Assembly (NCBI GenBank): GCA_030618325.1
Contig: JAUXDP010000073.1
Location: 1 to 12,259, forward strand
Source: Methylococcaceae bacterium
GTDB lineage: Bacteria; Pseudomonadota; Gammaproteobacteria; Methylococcales; Methylomonadaceae
Direction: 5' to 3'
DNA: 12,259 nt
In this document: positions 1-7,084 of the stretch, piece after piece
How the letters are laid out: the number at the start of each line of letters is the position of its first letter
How positions within the stretch are numbered: position 1 is the first letter of the stretch
Translations under genes and position numbers: made by a program
The notes under the pieces: model-generated
Seen by the model: the letters and a program-made list of their open reading frames with translations, nothing else
Database searches by the model: none
What the model was told of the DNA's origin: nothing

Positions 1-293
1 GTGATACAAATACTATCAGGATAGTTCTGCATCAGCATACGAAGTGTTTGTTTTGCCTGATTAGGCGGCAGCAGGTTAGGGTGCTTACCTATTATTCCAG
101 CCAAGAAAACTACGCTGAAAAGATAACGATCCTGGCATAAATTAATGAAATATCGTTTACCAGTCAGGCTCTGGCTGAGGTATAACGCATGGTTTAATAA
201 TTCATAGTTAGAAATAAGCCTGTCATCGAATATGCTAAAAATTTGGTCTGCTTGGTTTAAAAAAAAATTATTTGTTGAGTTCGGAGACTGCAT
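1..293 (-). CDS. AMP-ligase / acyl-CoA synthetase-like protein, N-terminal part (runs off the window)
   Basis: An open frame reads leftwards from an ATG at 293 for 97 codons and is still open at base 1, so only the amino terminus is present. An in-frame TAA lies a few codons upstream, which fixes this ATG as the first possible one; no clear ribosome binding site precedes it. The stretch around residues 48-75, with NLCQDRYLF followed by NLLPPNQAKQT and then YPDS, resembles the start of the AMP-dependent ligases of aryl-polyene/xanthomonadin clusters, which activate an aromatic or fatty acid for transfer to acyl carrier protein. The ATP-binding and catalytic motifs lie outside the window, so the activity is unproven. 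The acyltransferase and glycosyltransferase at 1457-2969 belong to families found in the same clusters, which makes the reading more plausible. It could also be another acyl-CoA synthetase. Confidence 0.6.
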   Translation of the reverse strand, partial: MQSPNSTNNFFLNQADQIFSIFDDRLISNYELLNHALYLSQSLTGKRYFINLCQDRYLFSVVFLAGIIGKHPNLLPPNQAKQTLRMLMQNYPDSICI

Positions 294-611
294 ACGAGAA
301 TCAAGTTAATGCGATTATCTAATGAAACATATTATACCTTTCAAACTAGAAAAATCAGTTGAACGCGGAATTATAGCGCAAGATATTGGTTTTACAGTGC
401 TTTAAAAAAATCTTAGCATCACCCTTAGGTTAAGTGGATATATTTGGAAGTACTGTGGAAGCAAGAGCTTGTGCTAGAATCCGTGAGTAACTGATTTTTC
501 TAGGATAATTCGTGTAGGGTTTGAATTAGCGATATGTTAGAGTGTCACCGGTAGTCTTGTTTCACAAATGTAAATGCAGTTTTCTATTCAAATAATAACA
601 GGAGTAAGCTC
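294..611. other. Divergent intergenic region between the ligase gene and aqpZ
   Basis: These 318 bp separate two divergently read genes. I see no coding frame with a plausible start. They contain the leftward TATAAT at 331-336. They also contain a rightward extended -10-like TGCTAGAAT at 472-480 with no matching -35, which could serve aqpZ. The aqpZ ribosome binding site GGAG is at 601-604. No strong hairpin or known riboswitch pattern was recognised. Confidence 0.5.
331..336 (-). promoter_or_regulatory. Candidate -10 element for the leftward ligase gene
   Basis: On the minus strand this is a perfect TATAAT, preceded by GG and AT-rich sequence, about 38 bp upstream of the ATG at 293. No convincing -35 box lies 16-18 bp upstream, so the promoter may be weak or need an activator. 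Confidence 0.4.
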
Positions 612-1328
612 ATGAGTATTACAAGAAAATTAGGTGCAGAATTCATTGGAACATTTTGGTTAGTTCTGGGGGGATGTGGTAGCGCTGTTTTAGCTGCGGC
701 ATTCCCCGATGTCGGGATCGGTCTGCTTGGGGTCGCGTTGGCTTTTGGTTTGACCGTGCTAACTATGGCTTATGCTATCGGGCATATATCTGGTTGTCAT
801 CTTAATCCAGCAGTATCTATTGGCTTGTGGATGGGCGGTAGATTTCCTGCAAAACAGTTGGGGCCCTATATCGGTGCTCAAGTAGCAGGAGGTATTGCCG
901 GTGCGGCAATTTTATACCTTATCGCATCAGGGCAGGCTGGTTTTGATCTCAGCGGAGGTTTTGCTTCTAATGGTTACGGTGAGCATTCACCCGGCGGTTA
1001 TAGCCTGGTTGCAGCTTTGACAACAGAAATTGTCATGACATTCATGTTCTTAATCATTATCTTGGGAGCCACAGATGTGCGCGCACCTCAAGGTTTTGCC
1101 CCTCTTGCTATTGGCTTGGGCTTAACTTTGATACATTTAATCAGTATCCCTGTGACTAATACTTCGGTAAACCCAGCTCGAAGTACTGCAGTTGCCATTT
1201 TTGCTGGTGATTGGGCATTAATGCAGTTATGGTTGTTCTGGATAGCGCCTATTATCGGTGCCATTTTGGCTGGGTTTGTATACAAATGGCTAGAGCAAGA
1301 TGATATTGAAGATTATGTAGAAGACTAA
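612..1328 (+). CDS. aqpZ: Aquaporin Z, water channel
   Basis: The 238-residue protein is nearly colinear with E. coli AqpZ (231 residues) and has six membrane spans. The two pore motifs are present: NPA at residues 65-67 and NPA at 187-189, the latter in VTNTSVNPARSTAVAIF. The selectivity-filter residues of a water-specific channel are visible as Phe45, His175, Thr184 and Arg190, which argues against a glycerol facilitator. It should be an inner-membrane tetramer carrying water during osmotic shifts. The start is supported by GGAG seven bases upstream. It appears to be transcribed alone: 318 bp lie before it, and a stem-loop follows at 1355-1402. It separates the leftward ligase gene from the acyltransferase/glycosyltransferase pair, an odd place for a housekeeping channel if those genes form one pathway. 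Confidence 0.96.
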   Translation: MSITRKLGAEFIGTFWLVLGGCGSAVLAAAFPDVGIGLLGVALAFGLTVLTMAYAIGHISGCHLNPAVSIGLWMGGRFPAKQLGPYIGAQVAGGIAGAAILYLIASGQAGFDLSGGFASNGYGEHSPGGYSLVAALTTEIVMTFMFLIIILGATDVRAPQGFAPLAIGLGLTLIHLISIPVTNTSVNPARSTAVAIFAGDWALMQLWLFWIAPIIGAILAGFVYKWLEQDDIEDYVED

Positions 1329-1354
1329 AGTTTTTGTTTATCTCGTGTTATCGT

Positions 1355-1402
1355 TATACTTCGCACCACCACAAAAGCATAACTGTAGTGGTACGAAGTA
1401 TA
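1355..1402. repeat. Stem-loop with 19-bp arms between aqpZ and the acyltransferase gene
   Basis: The arms are 1355-1373 and 1384-1402, with 17 of 19 positions complementary and a 10-base loop. Each arm begins or ends with TATACTTCG or its complement. There is no run of T after either end, so it does not look like a standard intrinsic terminator. It may limit read-through from aqpZ, protect the aqpZ 3' end, or be a small interspersed palindromic repeat. Confidence 0.65.
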
Positions 1403-1456
1403 GTTAACCATTTCAGAAAAAGTCCCACCTAAAGCACATTTATACCCATAATTATA

Positions 1457-2221
1457 ATGCACATACTTTATGAGGCTTTGATCGCTCTCATTGCACTCTC
1501 ATATCTAGCTTTTTTTGGTGTTTCTCTCTCGTTGATTAGTCTTGCACTTTGGTTTTTTTGGAAAGAATTATGGTTTCAACGCATAGGGCGGCGTGTCTTA
1601 CATTTTTTATTACACTTTTTTTTCGCTGGACTAAAAATGTCTCGGCTATTAATCGTCGATTTTTCAGCTCTTGATAAACTCAAAAATGAACCGGGAATGA
1701 TAATTATTGCCAATCATCCTTGTTTAATGGATGCCTTGTTCTTCAGTTCCCGATTGCCTGACCTGGTCAGTGTTATGAAAAGCGATGTACTCAAAAATCC
1801 AATGTTTTTTGGCGGGGCTAGGCTAAGTGGGTTTATTCCCAGTGATTCACCTAGAGACTTCATAAAAAAATGTAGTGAAATTCTGGCAAAAAATGCTCAT
1901 CTATTGCTTTTTCCAGAAGGAACACGCAGCATATCTCGTCAAGTAAACACATTTAAAAAAGGCTTTGCCCTGGTCGCCAGAGAAGCAAATGTACCCGTCC
2001 AAACAGTGTTTATTGAAGCAAATACCCCATTTTTGGGTAAAGGTTGGTCATTGTTGAGTAAACCAAATTTTCCTTTAAAATATCGGGCAACATTGGGAAA
2101 TCGATTTCAACTTGTGGAAGGGGAAAATTACAAGCTGTTTGCTGCTAAACTGGAACAGTATTTTAAAAAACACATTCCGGACTACCAGCGACCACCTCGT
2201 CTTGATGCGCTTAAAATCTAA
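1457..2221 (+). CDS. Lysophospholipid acyltransferase family (PlsC-like) protein
   Basis: The 254-residue protein has a hydrophobic amino end (about residues 8-35, with a further hydrophobic stretch near 46-60), then a PlsC-type acyltransferase domain. The catalytic HX4D motif is His87 to Asp92 in NHPCLMDALF, and the acceptor-binding motif FPEGTRS is at 152-158. Such enzymes move an acyl group from acyl-ACP or acyl-CoA to a hydroxyl at the inner membrane. The last 17 bases overlap the glycosyltransferase gene, so the two are very likely co-translated. Aryl-polyene clusters carry the same pair, sometimes fused, thought to attach the polyene to a lipid head group. No good ribosome binding site precedes the ATG, and the next methionine (61) would remove the membrane segments, so this start is kept. 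A role in ordinary phospholipid synthesis cannot be excluded. Confidence 0.85.
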   Translation: MHILYEALIALIALSYLAFFGVSLSLISLALWFFWKELWFQRIGRRVLHFLLHFFFAGLKMSRLLIVDFSALDKLKNEPGMIIIANHPCLMDALFFSSRLPDLVSVMKSDVLKNPMFFGGARLSGFIPSDSPRDFIKKCSEILAKNAHLLLFPEGTRSISRQVNTFKKGFALVAREANVPVQTVFIEANTPFLGKGWSLLSKPNFPLKYRATLGNRFQLVEGENYKLFAAKLEQYFKKHIPDYQRPPRLDALKI

Positions 2222-2969
2222 AACACATTTACTGTTAATCCCTAGTTACAATACAGGTGGAATTGTTGTCGATGTTATTAAAGCGGCATTGCAGTTTTGG
2301 CAGCCGGTTTGGGTTGTTGTTGATGGAAGTGATGATGGTAGTACTGAATTGCTGGAAAAATTAGCGCAATCAGAATCTGGTCTCAGAGTATTTAAACATC
2401 CCGAAAATCAGGGTAAAGGCTCTGCTGTGTATACCGGTACTTTAGCCGCATCGGAACAAGGATTTACCCATGTTCTGACTATGGATGCCGATGGCCAACA
2501 TCCTGCCAATTTGATCGGTAAGATGATGCGTTTATCGCTTGAAAATTCTGAAGCAATGATCCTCGGGGAACCCGTCTTTGATGAAAGTGCCCCAGCATCA
2601 CGTGTTCACGGACGTAAAATTTCAAATATTTGGGCTAACCTGGAAACTTTTTGGGTAGGAATCCATGATTCATTATTTGGGTTTCGGATTTATCCTATTA
2701 AAGCATTATTAGAAGTGATGGACGAAACCCTTTTTGCCCGCCGCTTTGATTTCGACCCTGAAGTAGCCGTTCGACTAGCCTGGAAAGGTGTGCCCATCAT
2801 CAATACTGCCGTACCTGTTCGCTATCTTTCTGCTGAGGAAGGAGGCGTTTCCCAGTTTCATTATTTACGAGACAATTGGTTATTAATCGGTATGCATACC
2901 CGATTATTTTTTGGCTTTTTACTACGGGTTCCAGTATTGCTTTGGCGAAAGCTAAAGAAATTATTTTAA
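2205..2969 (+). CDS. Family 2 glycosyltransferase (dolichol-phosphate-mannose-synthase-like)
   Basis: A 254-residue GT-A fold enzyme is read from an ATG inside the last codons of the acyltransferase gene. I prefer this start because MRLKSKTHLLLIPSYN begins just before the first strand of the fold; the longer open frame upstream only reads the acyltransferase out of frame. Visible motifs are IPSYN (12-16), VVDGSDDGS (38-46), NQGKGSA (68-74) and the metal-binding DADGQH (94-99). The carboxy end (about 215-245) is hydrophobic and then basic, suggesting membrane association. These enzymes transfer sugar from a nucleotide sugar to a lipid or other acceptor on the cytoplasmic face. The sugar is unknown. 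The overlap with the acyltransferase suggests that one lipid product is both acylated and glycosylated. Confidence 0.85.
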   Translation: MRLKSKTHLLLIPSYNTGGIVVDVIKAALQFWQPVWVVVDGSDDGSTELLEKLAQSESGLRVFKHPENQGKGSAVYTGTLAASEQGFTHVLTMDADGQHPANLIGKMMRLSLENSEAMILGEPVFDESAPASRVHGRKISNIWANLETFWVGIHDSLFGFRIYPIKALLEVMDETLFARRFDFDPEVAVRLAWKGVPIINTAVPVRYLSAEEGGVSQFHYLRDNWLLIGMHTRLFFGFLLRVPVLLWRKLKKLF

Positions 2970-3012
2970 TTAATTCTGCCCTGAAGTTATCCGCAAAGTG
3001 GGTGGTGAAGTA

Positions 3013-3168
3013 TACTCTCCGCACATGAATTTTTAGCATTCAGGTGCCTCATTTTTTGTGGAAGGTAAGGCGAAAAAATGCCGCTGTAGCAATCTACAGC
3101 AAGGTTTTTCAACGCAGCCTTCCGCAAAAAAGGGGGCATGGGTGCTGAAAATTCATGTGCGGAGAGTA
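3013..3168. mobile_element. 156-bp fold-back MITE with 26-bp terminal inverted repeats
   Basis: The ends 3013-3038 and 3143-3168 are inverted copies matching at 25 of 26 positions; each outer end reads TACTCTCCGCACATGAAT inwards. A TA dinucleotide sits outside both ends (3011-3012 and 3169-3170), as expected of a TA target duplication made by IS630/Tc1-mariner transposases. The interior is also imperfectly palindromic, down to a perfect tip GCTGTAG-CAAT-CTACAGC at 3083-3100, so a transcript could fold into one long hairpin. It has no gene of its own. It lies between the end of the glycosyltransferase gene and the 3' end of rnpB, and may act as a barrier or terminator for both. The family assignment is inference. 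Confidence 0.8.
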
Positions 3169-3185
3169 TATATGCTTAAAGGTAA

Positions 3186-3540
3186 GAGTCAACCTGTAAG
3201 CCGGGTTCTGTCGAGAACAGTCATTCATCTAGGTAACAAGTCACCCTGTTACTCAAGCGATCTACCCAGGAACTGCGCGGGCCACGCGATTGTTCCTCTA
3301 TTTGATCTTGCTCCGGATGGGGTTTACCCTGCCACTCCTGTTACCAGAAGTGCGGTGCGCTCTTACCGCACCATTTCACCCTTACCCAACCTCTGGACAA
3401 TGATCCAGAGCTGGGCGGTATATTTTCTGCGGCACTTTCCGTAAGCTCGCGCTTCCCAGGCGTTACCTGGCATCCCGCCCAATGGAGCCCGGACTTTCCT
3501 CTACTTTATAAAAATAAAATAGCGACTGCTCGGTTGACTC
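3186..3540 (-). ncRNA. rnpB: RNase P RNA, bacterial class A
   Basis: Read leftwards, this is the catalytic RNA that removes 5' leaders from tRNA precursors together with the RnpA protein. The 5' end GAGTCAACC pairs with the 3' end GGTTGACTC to form helix P1. The conserved block GAGGAAAGTCCGGGCTCC is at 3501-3484, and the 3' block ACAGAACCCGGCTTAC is at about 3210-3195. Internal signatures GGTGAAATGGTGCGGTAAGA and CAGGGTAAACCCC are also present. The length of about 355 nt fits the A type. The ends are inferred from P1 and may be off by a few bases. It has its own promoter just upstream. No native T-rich terminator is visible before the MITE that begins 17 bp beyond the 3' end. Confidence 0.97.
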
Positions 3541-3548
3541 TTGAAACT

Positions 3549-3577
3549 ATTGTACCTAAATCTCAGGTTAGATTGAA
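3549..3577 (-). promoter_or_regulatory. rnpB promoter
   Basis: On the minus strand a TTCAAT (3577-3572) and a TACAAT (3554-3549) are separated by exactly 17 bp. The -10 box ends nine bases before the inferred RNA 5' end, as expected for a promoter that starts transcription at or very near the mature end. Confidence 0.65.
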
Positions 3578-3604
3578 ATCAAAAATACCCGTTTCTGGTT
3601 GCAA

Positions 3605-3647
3605 TTGTTATTAACATCAGCTTAAGCTATATAACCTAAAATATAAC
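3605..3647 (+). promoter_or_regulatory. Regulator-kinase operon promoter with a PmrA/QseB-like box
   Basis: Two readings are possible. TTGTTA (3605-3610) and TATATA (3628-3633) are spaced by 17 bp. Alternatively, TATAAC at 3642-3647 is the -10, and the direct repeat ATTAAC-N5-CTTAAG (3610-3626) covers the -35 region. The latter pattern matches the two tandem half-sites, one turn apart, that PmrA/QseB-type regulators bind, suggesting that the regulator encoded at 3680 controls its own operon. The match is by eye only. Confidence 0.45.
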
Positions 3648-3679
3648 ACACTATTATTTTTATAAACTGGACAAATTAC

Positions 3680-4342
3680 ATGCGTTTATTATTAGTTGAA
3701 GATGACCCGATTCTAGGTGATGGCTTACAAGCCGGACTTTCAATTGAAGGCTATGCTGTTGATTGGATAAAAGACGGCATTCAAGCAAACGAAGCTTTAA
3801 AATCGCATAACTATGAACTAGTCGTGCTTGACTTAGGTATACCAGGCATGGATGGTTTGCGAGTGCTCGACGCTTTACGAAAACGTAAAGATCATGTTGC
3901 GGTATTAATTCTTACTGCGCGGGATACGGTAAATGACCGGGTACTTGGCTTGGACAGTGGTGCGGATGATTTTGTAGTCAAACCTTTCGATCTGAATGAA
4001 ATTTGCGCCCGCCTTAGAGCCCTTGTAAGACGGAATTCTGGGCAAGCCACTCCTTGTTTTGAATATAAAGGACTCTCTCTTGACCCTGCTGCACATCAAG
4101 TCAAATTACACGGAATATCCGTTGATGTCTCCAACAAAGAATTTGAGATTTTGAGTTTTTTAATGCAAAACCAGGGGAAAGTAGCTTCACGCGCCAGACT
4201 TGAAGAAACATTGTACGCCTGGAATACTGAGGTTGAAAGTAATACAGTAGAAGTTCATATTCATCACTTACGGAAAAAACTGGGCCCAAATTATATTAGG
4301 ACTGTCCGAGGCGTAGGCTACATTATCGATGAAGAAGACTAA
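3680..4342 (+). CDS. OmpR-family response regulator, QseB/PmrA-like
   Basis: The 220-residue protein has a receiver domain (1-115) and a winged-helix DNA-binding domain (about 125-218). The phosphorylation site is Asp51 in LVVLDLGIPGMDG. The acidic pocket is in VEDDP (6-10), the conserved Thr is 79 and the conserved Lys is 101 in KPF. The carboxy half ends with EVHIHHLRKKLG and IRTVRGVGYII, and YAWNTEVESNTVEVH is very close to E. coli QseB. It is a cytoplasmic transcription factor activated by the kinase encoded next; the two genes overlap by 14 bp. A tandem PmrA/QseB-like box lies before it. The signal and regulon cannot be told from the sequence. The qseB, pmrA and tctD subfamilies are hard to separate, so no symbol is given. 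Confidence 0.95.
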   Translation: MRLLLVEDDPILGDGLQAGLSIEGYAVDWIKDGIQANEALKSHNYELVVLDLGIPGMDGLRVLDALRKRKDHVAVLILTARDTVNDRVLGLDSGADDFVVKPFDLNEICARLRALVRRNSGQATPCFEYKGLSLDPAAHQVKLHGISVDVSNKEFEILSFLMQNQGKVASRARLEETLYAWNTEVESNTVEVHIHHLRKKLGPNYIRTVRGVGYIIDEED

Positions 4343-5741
4343 ATATTATTCGCTGAAAGGCCTACTTTTATTTACTCTTCTAACAACTACAATCGTTACC
4401 TGGGGAATAACAGCATTTATCAGTTACCAGGAAGTTAGATCTGAAGTCTATGATCTGTTTGATGATGAATTGGCACAATCAGCTAAAGTTATTCATGCTT
4501 TTGTTGAGAGTCTGTTGCACAACAAAACTCTTTATGAAGATTGGGACCTGGATGAAGGCATCTCCATGCTGGAAGAACACATTGGCAAAAATAAATACGA
4601 ACACAAAGTGGCTTTCCAGCTGTGGATGACTGAGCAAGGTCTGATTTTAAGATCCAAAAATGCACCCACTTTTACATTTTCAGAAATAAAAAATGGTTTC
4701 AGTAATATCACAATAGACGAACAACCCTGGGATGTTTTTAGTTTACAAAATAAGGATGAGGAGGGTGATGAAACCTATGTGATTCATGTCGCCCAGCATA
4801 CTGATATCCGCAAACAACTCACTGAAAAAATTGCTTTTCTGGTTTACAAACAAGCGCTAGTTAGTCTGCCTTTTTTATTGATTATGATCTGGCTGATAGT
4901 GGGTTATGCACTAAGACCTATTAAAAGTCTTACTAACCAACTTAAGCATAGAAAATTAAACTACCTAAAACCCTTATCAATAAAGAAACTACCTGTTGAA
5001 CTTGCACCGATATTAAATTCATTAAATGATCTTTTTGGCAGACTGGAACATGCTTTTGAAAATGAACGCCGCTTTACCGCTGATGCATCTCATGAATTAC
5101 GAACCCCTTTGGCGGGCCTGTTAACCCAATCCCAAGTAGCACTAAAAGCCAAAGATGAGGCTACTCAGCATCAGGCTCTAATGCAAATTGAAAGAGCTGT
5201 TTTTCGTATGACCCACATGCTGGAACAACTATTGATTCTCTCTAGGCTGGAGTCTGAGTCTAGTGAGGTTGAAAAAGAATTATTAAATATTACTGATACT
5301 ATCAATCAAGTATTGACAGACCTTGCACATTTGGCGGACAAAAAAAATACTGATATAGAAATTTCCATTGAAAGCAATCGCCTGATTTTAGCTAACTCAG
5401 GGCTTTTATATGTACTCATAAGAAACATAATTCACAATGCCATTCTCTACTCGCCCGAAAATGGCCAAGTCACCATTAAAATTTCAGCTAATGAAAATAA
5501 TATTGTGCTATCAGTCCAGGATTCAGGTCCCGGCATCCCTCACGAGCACAGAGAACAGGTAATGCAACGTTTCTTCAGGCGCGTTGAAACCGCTAACTCC
5601 ACGACAGGTAGCGGACTAGGCTTATCAATCGTCAGTAACATTGCTACCATACACAATGCCCAAATAAAACTTGGTCAATCCGATCTAGGAGGCTTAAATT
5701 TTGAAATTCACTTTCCCATTATTAAGAGGCGATCAACTTGA
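4329..5741 (+). CDS. Sensor histidine kinase, QseC/PmrB-like
   Basis: The 470-residue inner-membrane kinase has membrane spans at about residues 11-32 and 173-195. A periplasmic sensor of about 140 residues lies between them, followed by a HAMP-like linker beginning ALRPIKSL. The phospho-acceptor is His255 in ADASHELRTP. The ATPase domain shows the N box RNIIHNAILYSP (365-376), the G1 box DSGPGIP (398-404), the F box QRFFRR and the G2 box GSGLGLSIV (427-435). The periplasmic part is rich in acidic residues (for example DEEGDE, 143-148), which in PmrB-like kinases can bind metal or cationic peptides; that is only a suggestion here. The start overlaps the regulator gene by 14 bp, a standard coupled pair. 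A second frame with a perfect Shine-Dalgarno opens over its last 41 bases. Confidence 0.95.
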   Translation: MKKTKYYSLKGLLLFTLLTTTIVTWGITAFISYQEVRSEVYDLFDDELAQSAKVIHAFVESLLHNKTLYEDWDLDEGISMLEEHIGKNKYEHKVAFQLWMTEQGLILRSKNAPTFTFSEIKNGFSNITIDEQPWDVFSLQNKDEEGDETYVIHVAQHTDIRKQLTEKIAFLVYKQALVSLPFLLIMIWLIVGYALRPIKSLTNQLKHRKLNYLKPLSIKKLPVELAPILNSLNDLFGRLEHAFENERRFTADASHELRTPLAGLLTQSQVALKAKDEATQHQALMQIERAVFRMTHMLEQLLILSRLESESSEVEKELLNITDTINQVLTDLAHLADKKNTDIEISIESNRLILANSGLLYVLIRNIIHNAILYSPENGQVTIKISANENNIVLSVQDSGPGIPHEHREQVMQRFFRRVETANSTTGSGLGLSIVSNIATIHNAQIKLGQSDLGGLNFEIHFPIIKRRST

Positions 5742-5835
5742 GTTTTATCGGGTTGGCAGTCTTGAAGAGCATGTTCAAGCCTATTCCGAGTTATCGGTAG
5801 CTGTGGGCGGTTGGGGTGGGGAAGCCAGAATTTAA
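5701..5835 (+). CDS. Possible 44-codon protein bridging the kinase gene and hemW
   Basis: This is a short frame with a TTG start, overlapping the last 41 bases of the kinase gene and ending in TAA immediately before the hemW ATG. A perfect AGGAGG at 5687-5692 lies eight bases before the TTG, the best ribosome binding site in this part of the window. The hemW start has only a distant GGGGA. The product would begin MKFTFPLLRGDQLEFYRV and end AVGGWGGEARI. I do not recognise it. It has no cysteines, membrane span or signal peptide, and four acidic residues fall in the stretch LEFYRVGSLEEH. It may be a real small protein, or a translated leader that delivers ribosomes to hemW. It may equally be a chance frame, because AGGAGG lies inside kinase codons. 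Confidence 0.35.
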   Translation: MKFTFPLLRGDQLEFYRVGSLEEHVQAYSELSVAVGGWGGEARI

Positions 5836-7035
5836 ATGTGCATAAATGAAGATGTAACGGACCAGAACACCACAAATGATGCTAACCCAGTAGGTGTAGA
5901 AAAAGCACTAAGCCTATATATCCATTTCCCATGGTGTATACAAAAATGCCCCTATTGCGATTTTAATTCTCACGCTGTTAAAACTGATATTCCGGAAAAT
6001 AAATATATCGAAGCCTTACTTATTGATCTTCAACAAGATATTCAGGCATTCGGTATTACAAGGCCTATACAAAGTATTTTTCTAGGTGGTGGAACACCGA
6101 GCCTGTTTTCTCCAGAAGCTCTCGATCACTTACTCAATAAGATTAGTCAACACCTAATAATACAAGCAGAGGCTGAAATTACTCTAGAAGCCAACCCCGG
6201 TACGTTTGAAAGCCAAAAATTTGCAGAATTTCGAGCAACAGGCATTAACCGGCTTTCCATTGGTATCCAAAGTTTTAATGACGAACACTTAAAAAGTCTT
6301 GGCCGAGTACATTCCGCTAAAGAAGCTATTCGCGCTAGTGAAATTGCTCATTACGCAGGCTTTGATAACTTTAATCTGGATCTAATGTTTGGCCTGCCTG
6401 GCGGCACTAGCAAAGAAAGCAGTAAGGACATTGCAACAGCCATTGATCTAGAGCCGCGACATATTTCTCTCTATCAGCTGACTCTGGAACCCAATACCTT
6501 TTTTTATAGGTATCCCCCGAAACTCCCATCAGATGATCAGATATTTACCACGCAAAAAAACTGTCAATCTCTCCTGCATGACCAAGGCTATTATCAATAT
6601 GAAATATCGGCTTTCGCGAAAGATGGTTTTCTTTGTCAGCATAATCTGAATTATTGGCAATTTGGCGATTACATTGGAATTGGTGCCGGTGCACATGGAA
6701 AAATCACCCTAAATCAGCCCAATAAAATTGTCCGAACCAGCAAAGCTAAACATCCAGAATCCTTTCTCAAAGGCATCAAAAATGATAAGGGTTTTCACTT
6801 TATTCCAATTACTGAACTTCCCCTGGAATTTATGATGAACCAATTGAGGCTTAGGAAAGGATTTGACCTGGAACATTATTTGATAATGACAGGCTTACCC
6901 TTAACCAGTCTTGAACCGGCACTTTCAGAGCTAATAGACCAAGGGTTGATTATTGAAAAACAACAACAATATCGGTGTTCCGAACAAGGTTGGAATTATC
7001 TCGACGATATTCTGGAGCGTTTCATACCCAAATAA
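5836..7035 (+). CDS. hemW: HemW, radical SAM haem chaperone (HemN-like)
   Basis: The 399-residue cytoplasmic protein is of the coproporphyrinogen-oxidase-like radical SAM family. The 4Fe-4S cysteines are Cys34, Cys38 and Cys41 in CIQKCPYCDF. Phe43 stands where true HemN has a fourth cysteine. The HNXXYW motif at 269-274 is typical of HemW, which binds haem and passes it to acceptor proteins rather than making protoporphyrin. SAM-binding GGGTPS is at 84-89. It is about 20 residues longer than E. coli HemW, all at the amino end before SLYIHFPWC. No other ATG, GTG or TTG is available there, so the ATG at 5836 is kept. In many gammaproteobacteria hemW follows rdgB; here it follows a two-component system. 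The TAAATG junction with the small upstream frame suggests coupled translation. Confidence 0.95.
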   Translation: MCINEDVTDQNTTNDANPVGVEKALSLYIHFPWCIQKCPYCDFNSHAVKTDIPENKYIEALLIDLQQDIQAFGITRPIQSIFLGGGTPSLFSPEALDHLLNKISQHLIIQAEAEITLEANPGTFESQKFAEFRATGINRLSIGIQSFNDEHLKSLGRVHSAKEAIRASEIAHYAGFDNFNLDLMFGLPGGTSKESSKDIATAIDLEPRHISLYQLTLEPNTFFYRYPPKLPSDDQIFTTQKNCQSLLHDQGYYQYEISAFAKDGFLCQHNLNYWQFGDYIGIGAGAHGKITLNQPNKIVRTSKAKHPESFLKGIKNDKGFHFIPITELPLEFMMNQLRLRKGFDLEHYLIMTGLPLTSLEPALSELIDQGLIIEKQQQYRCSEQGWNYLDDILERFIPK

Positions 7036-7084
7036 CCAGAAAAATCTAATACAATAAGCCTAATTTTACTGAGGTGTAGTTGCA

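Noticed and set aside
1453..1458. TATAAT over the acyltransferase start codon
   Set aside because: No -35 box is present, and a promoter here would start transcription after the only sensible start codon.
2112..2204. Upstream extension of the glycosyltransferase frame
   Set aside because: It is an out-of-frame reading of the acyltransferase 3' end; the ATG at 2205 gives the normal domain start.
3058..3444. 128-codon plus-strand open frame
   Set aside because: It lies across the MITE and the antisense of rnpB; the translation has no family features and the RNA gene explains the sequence.
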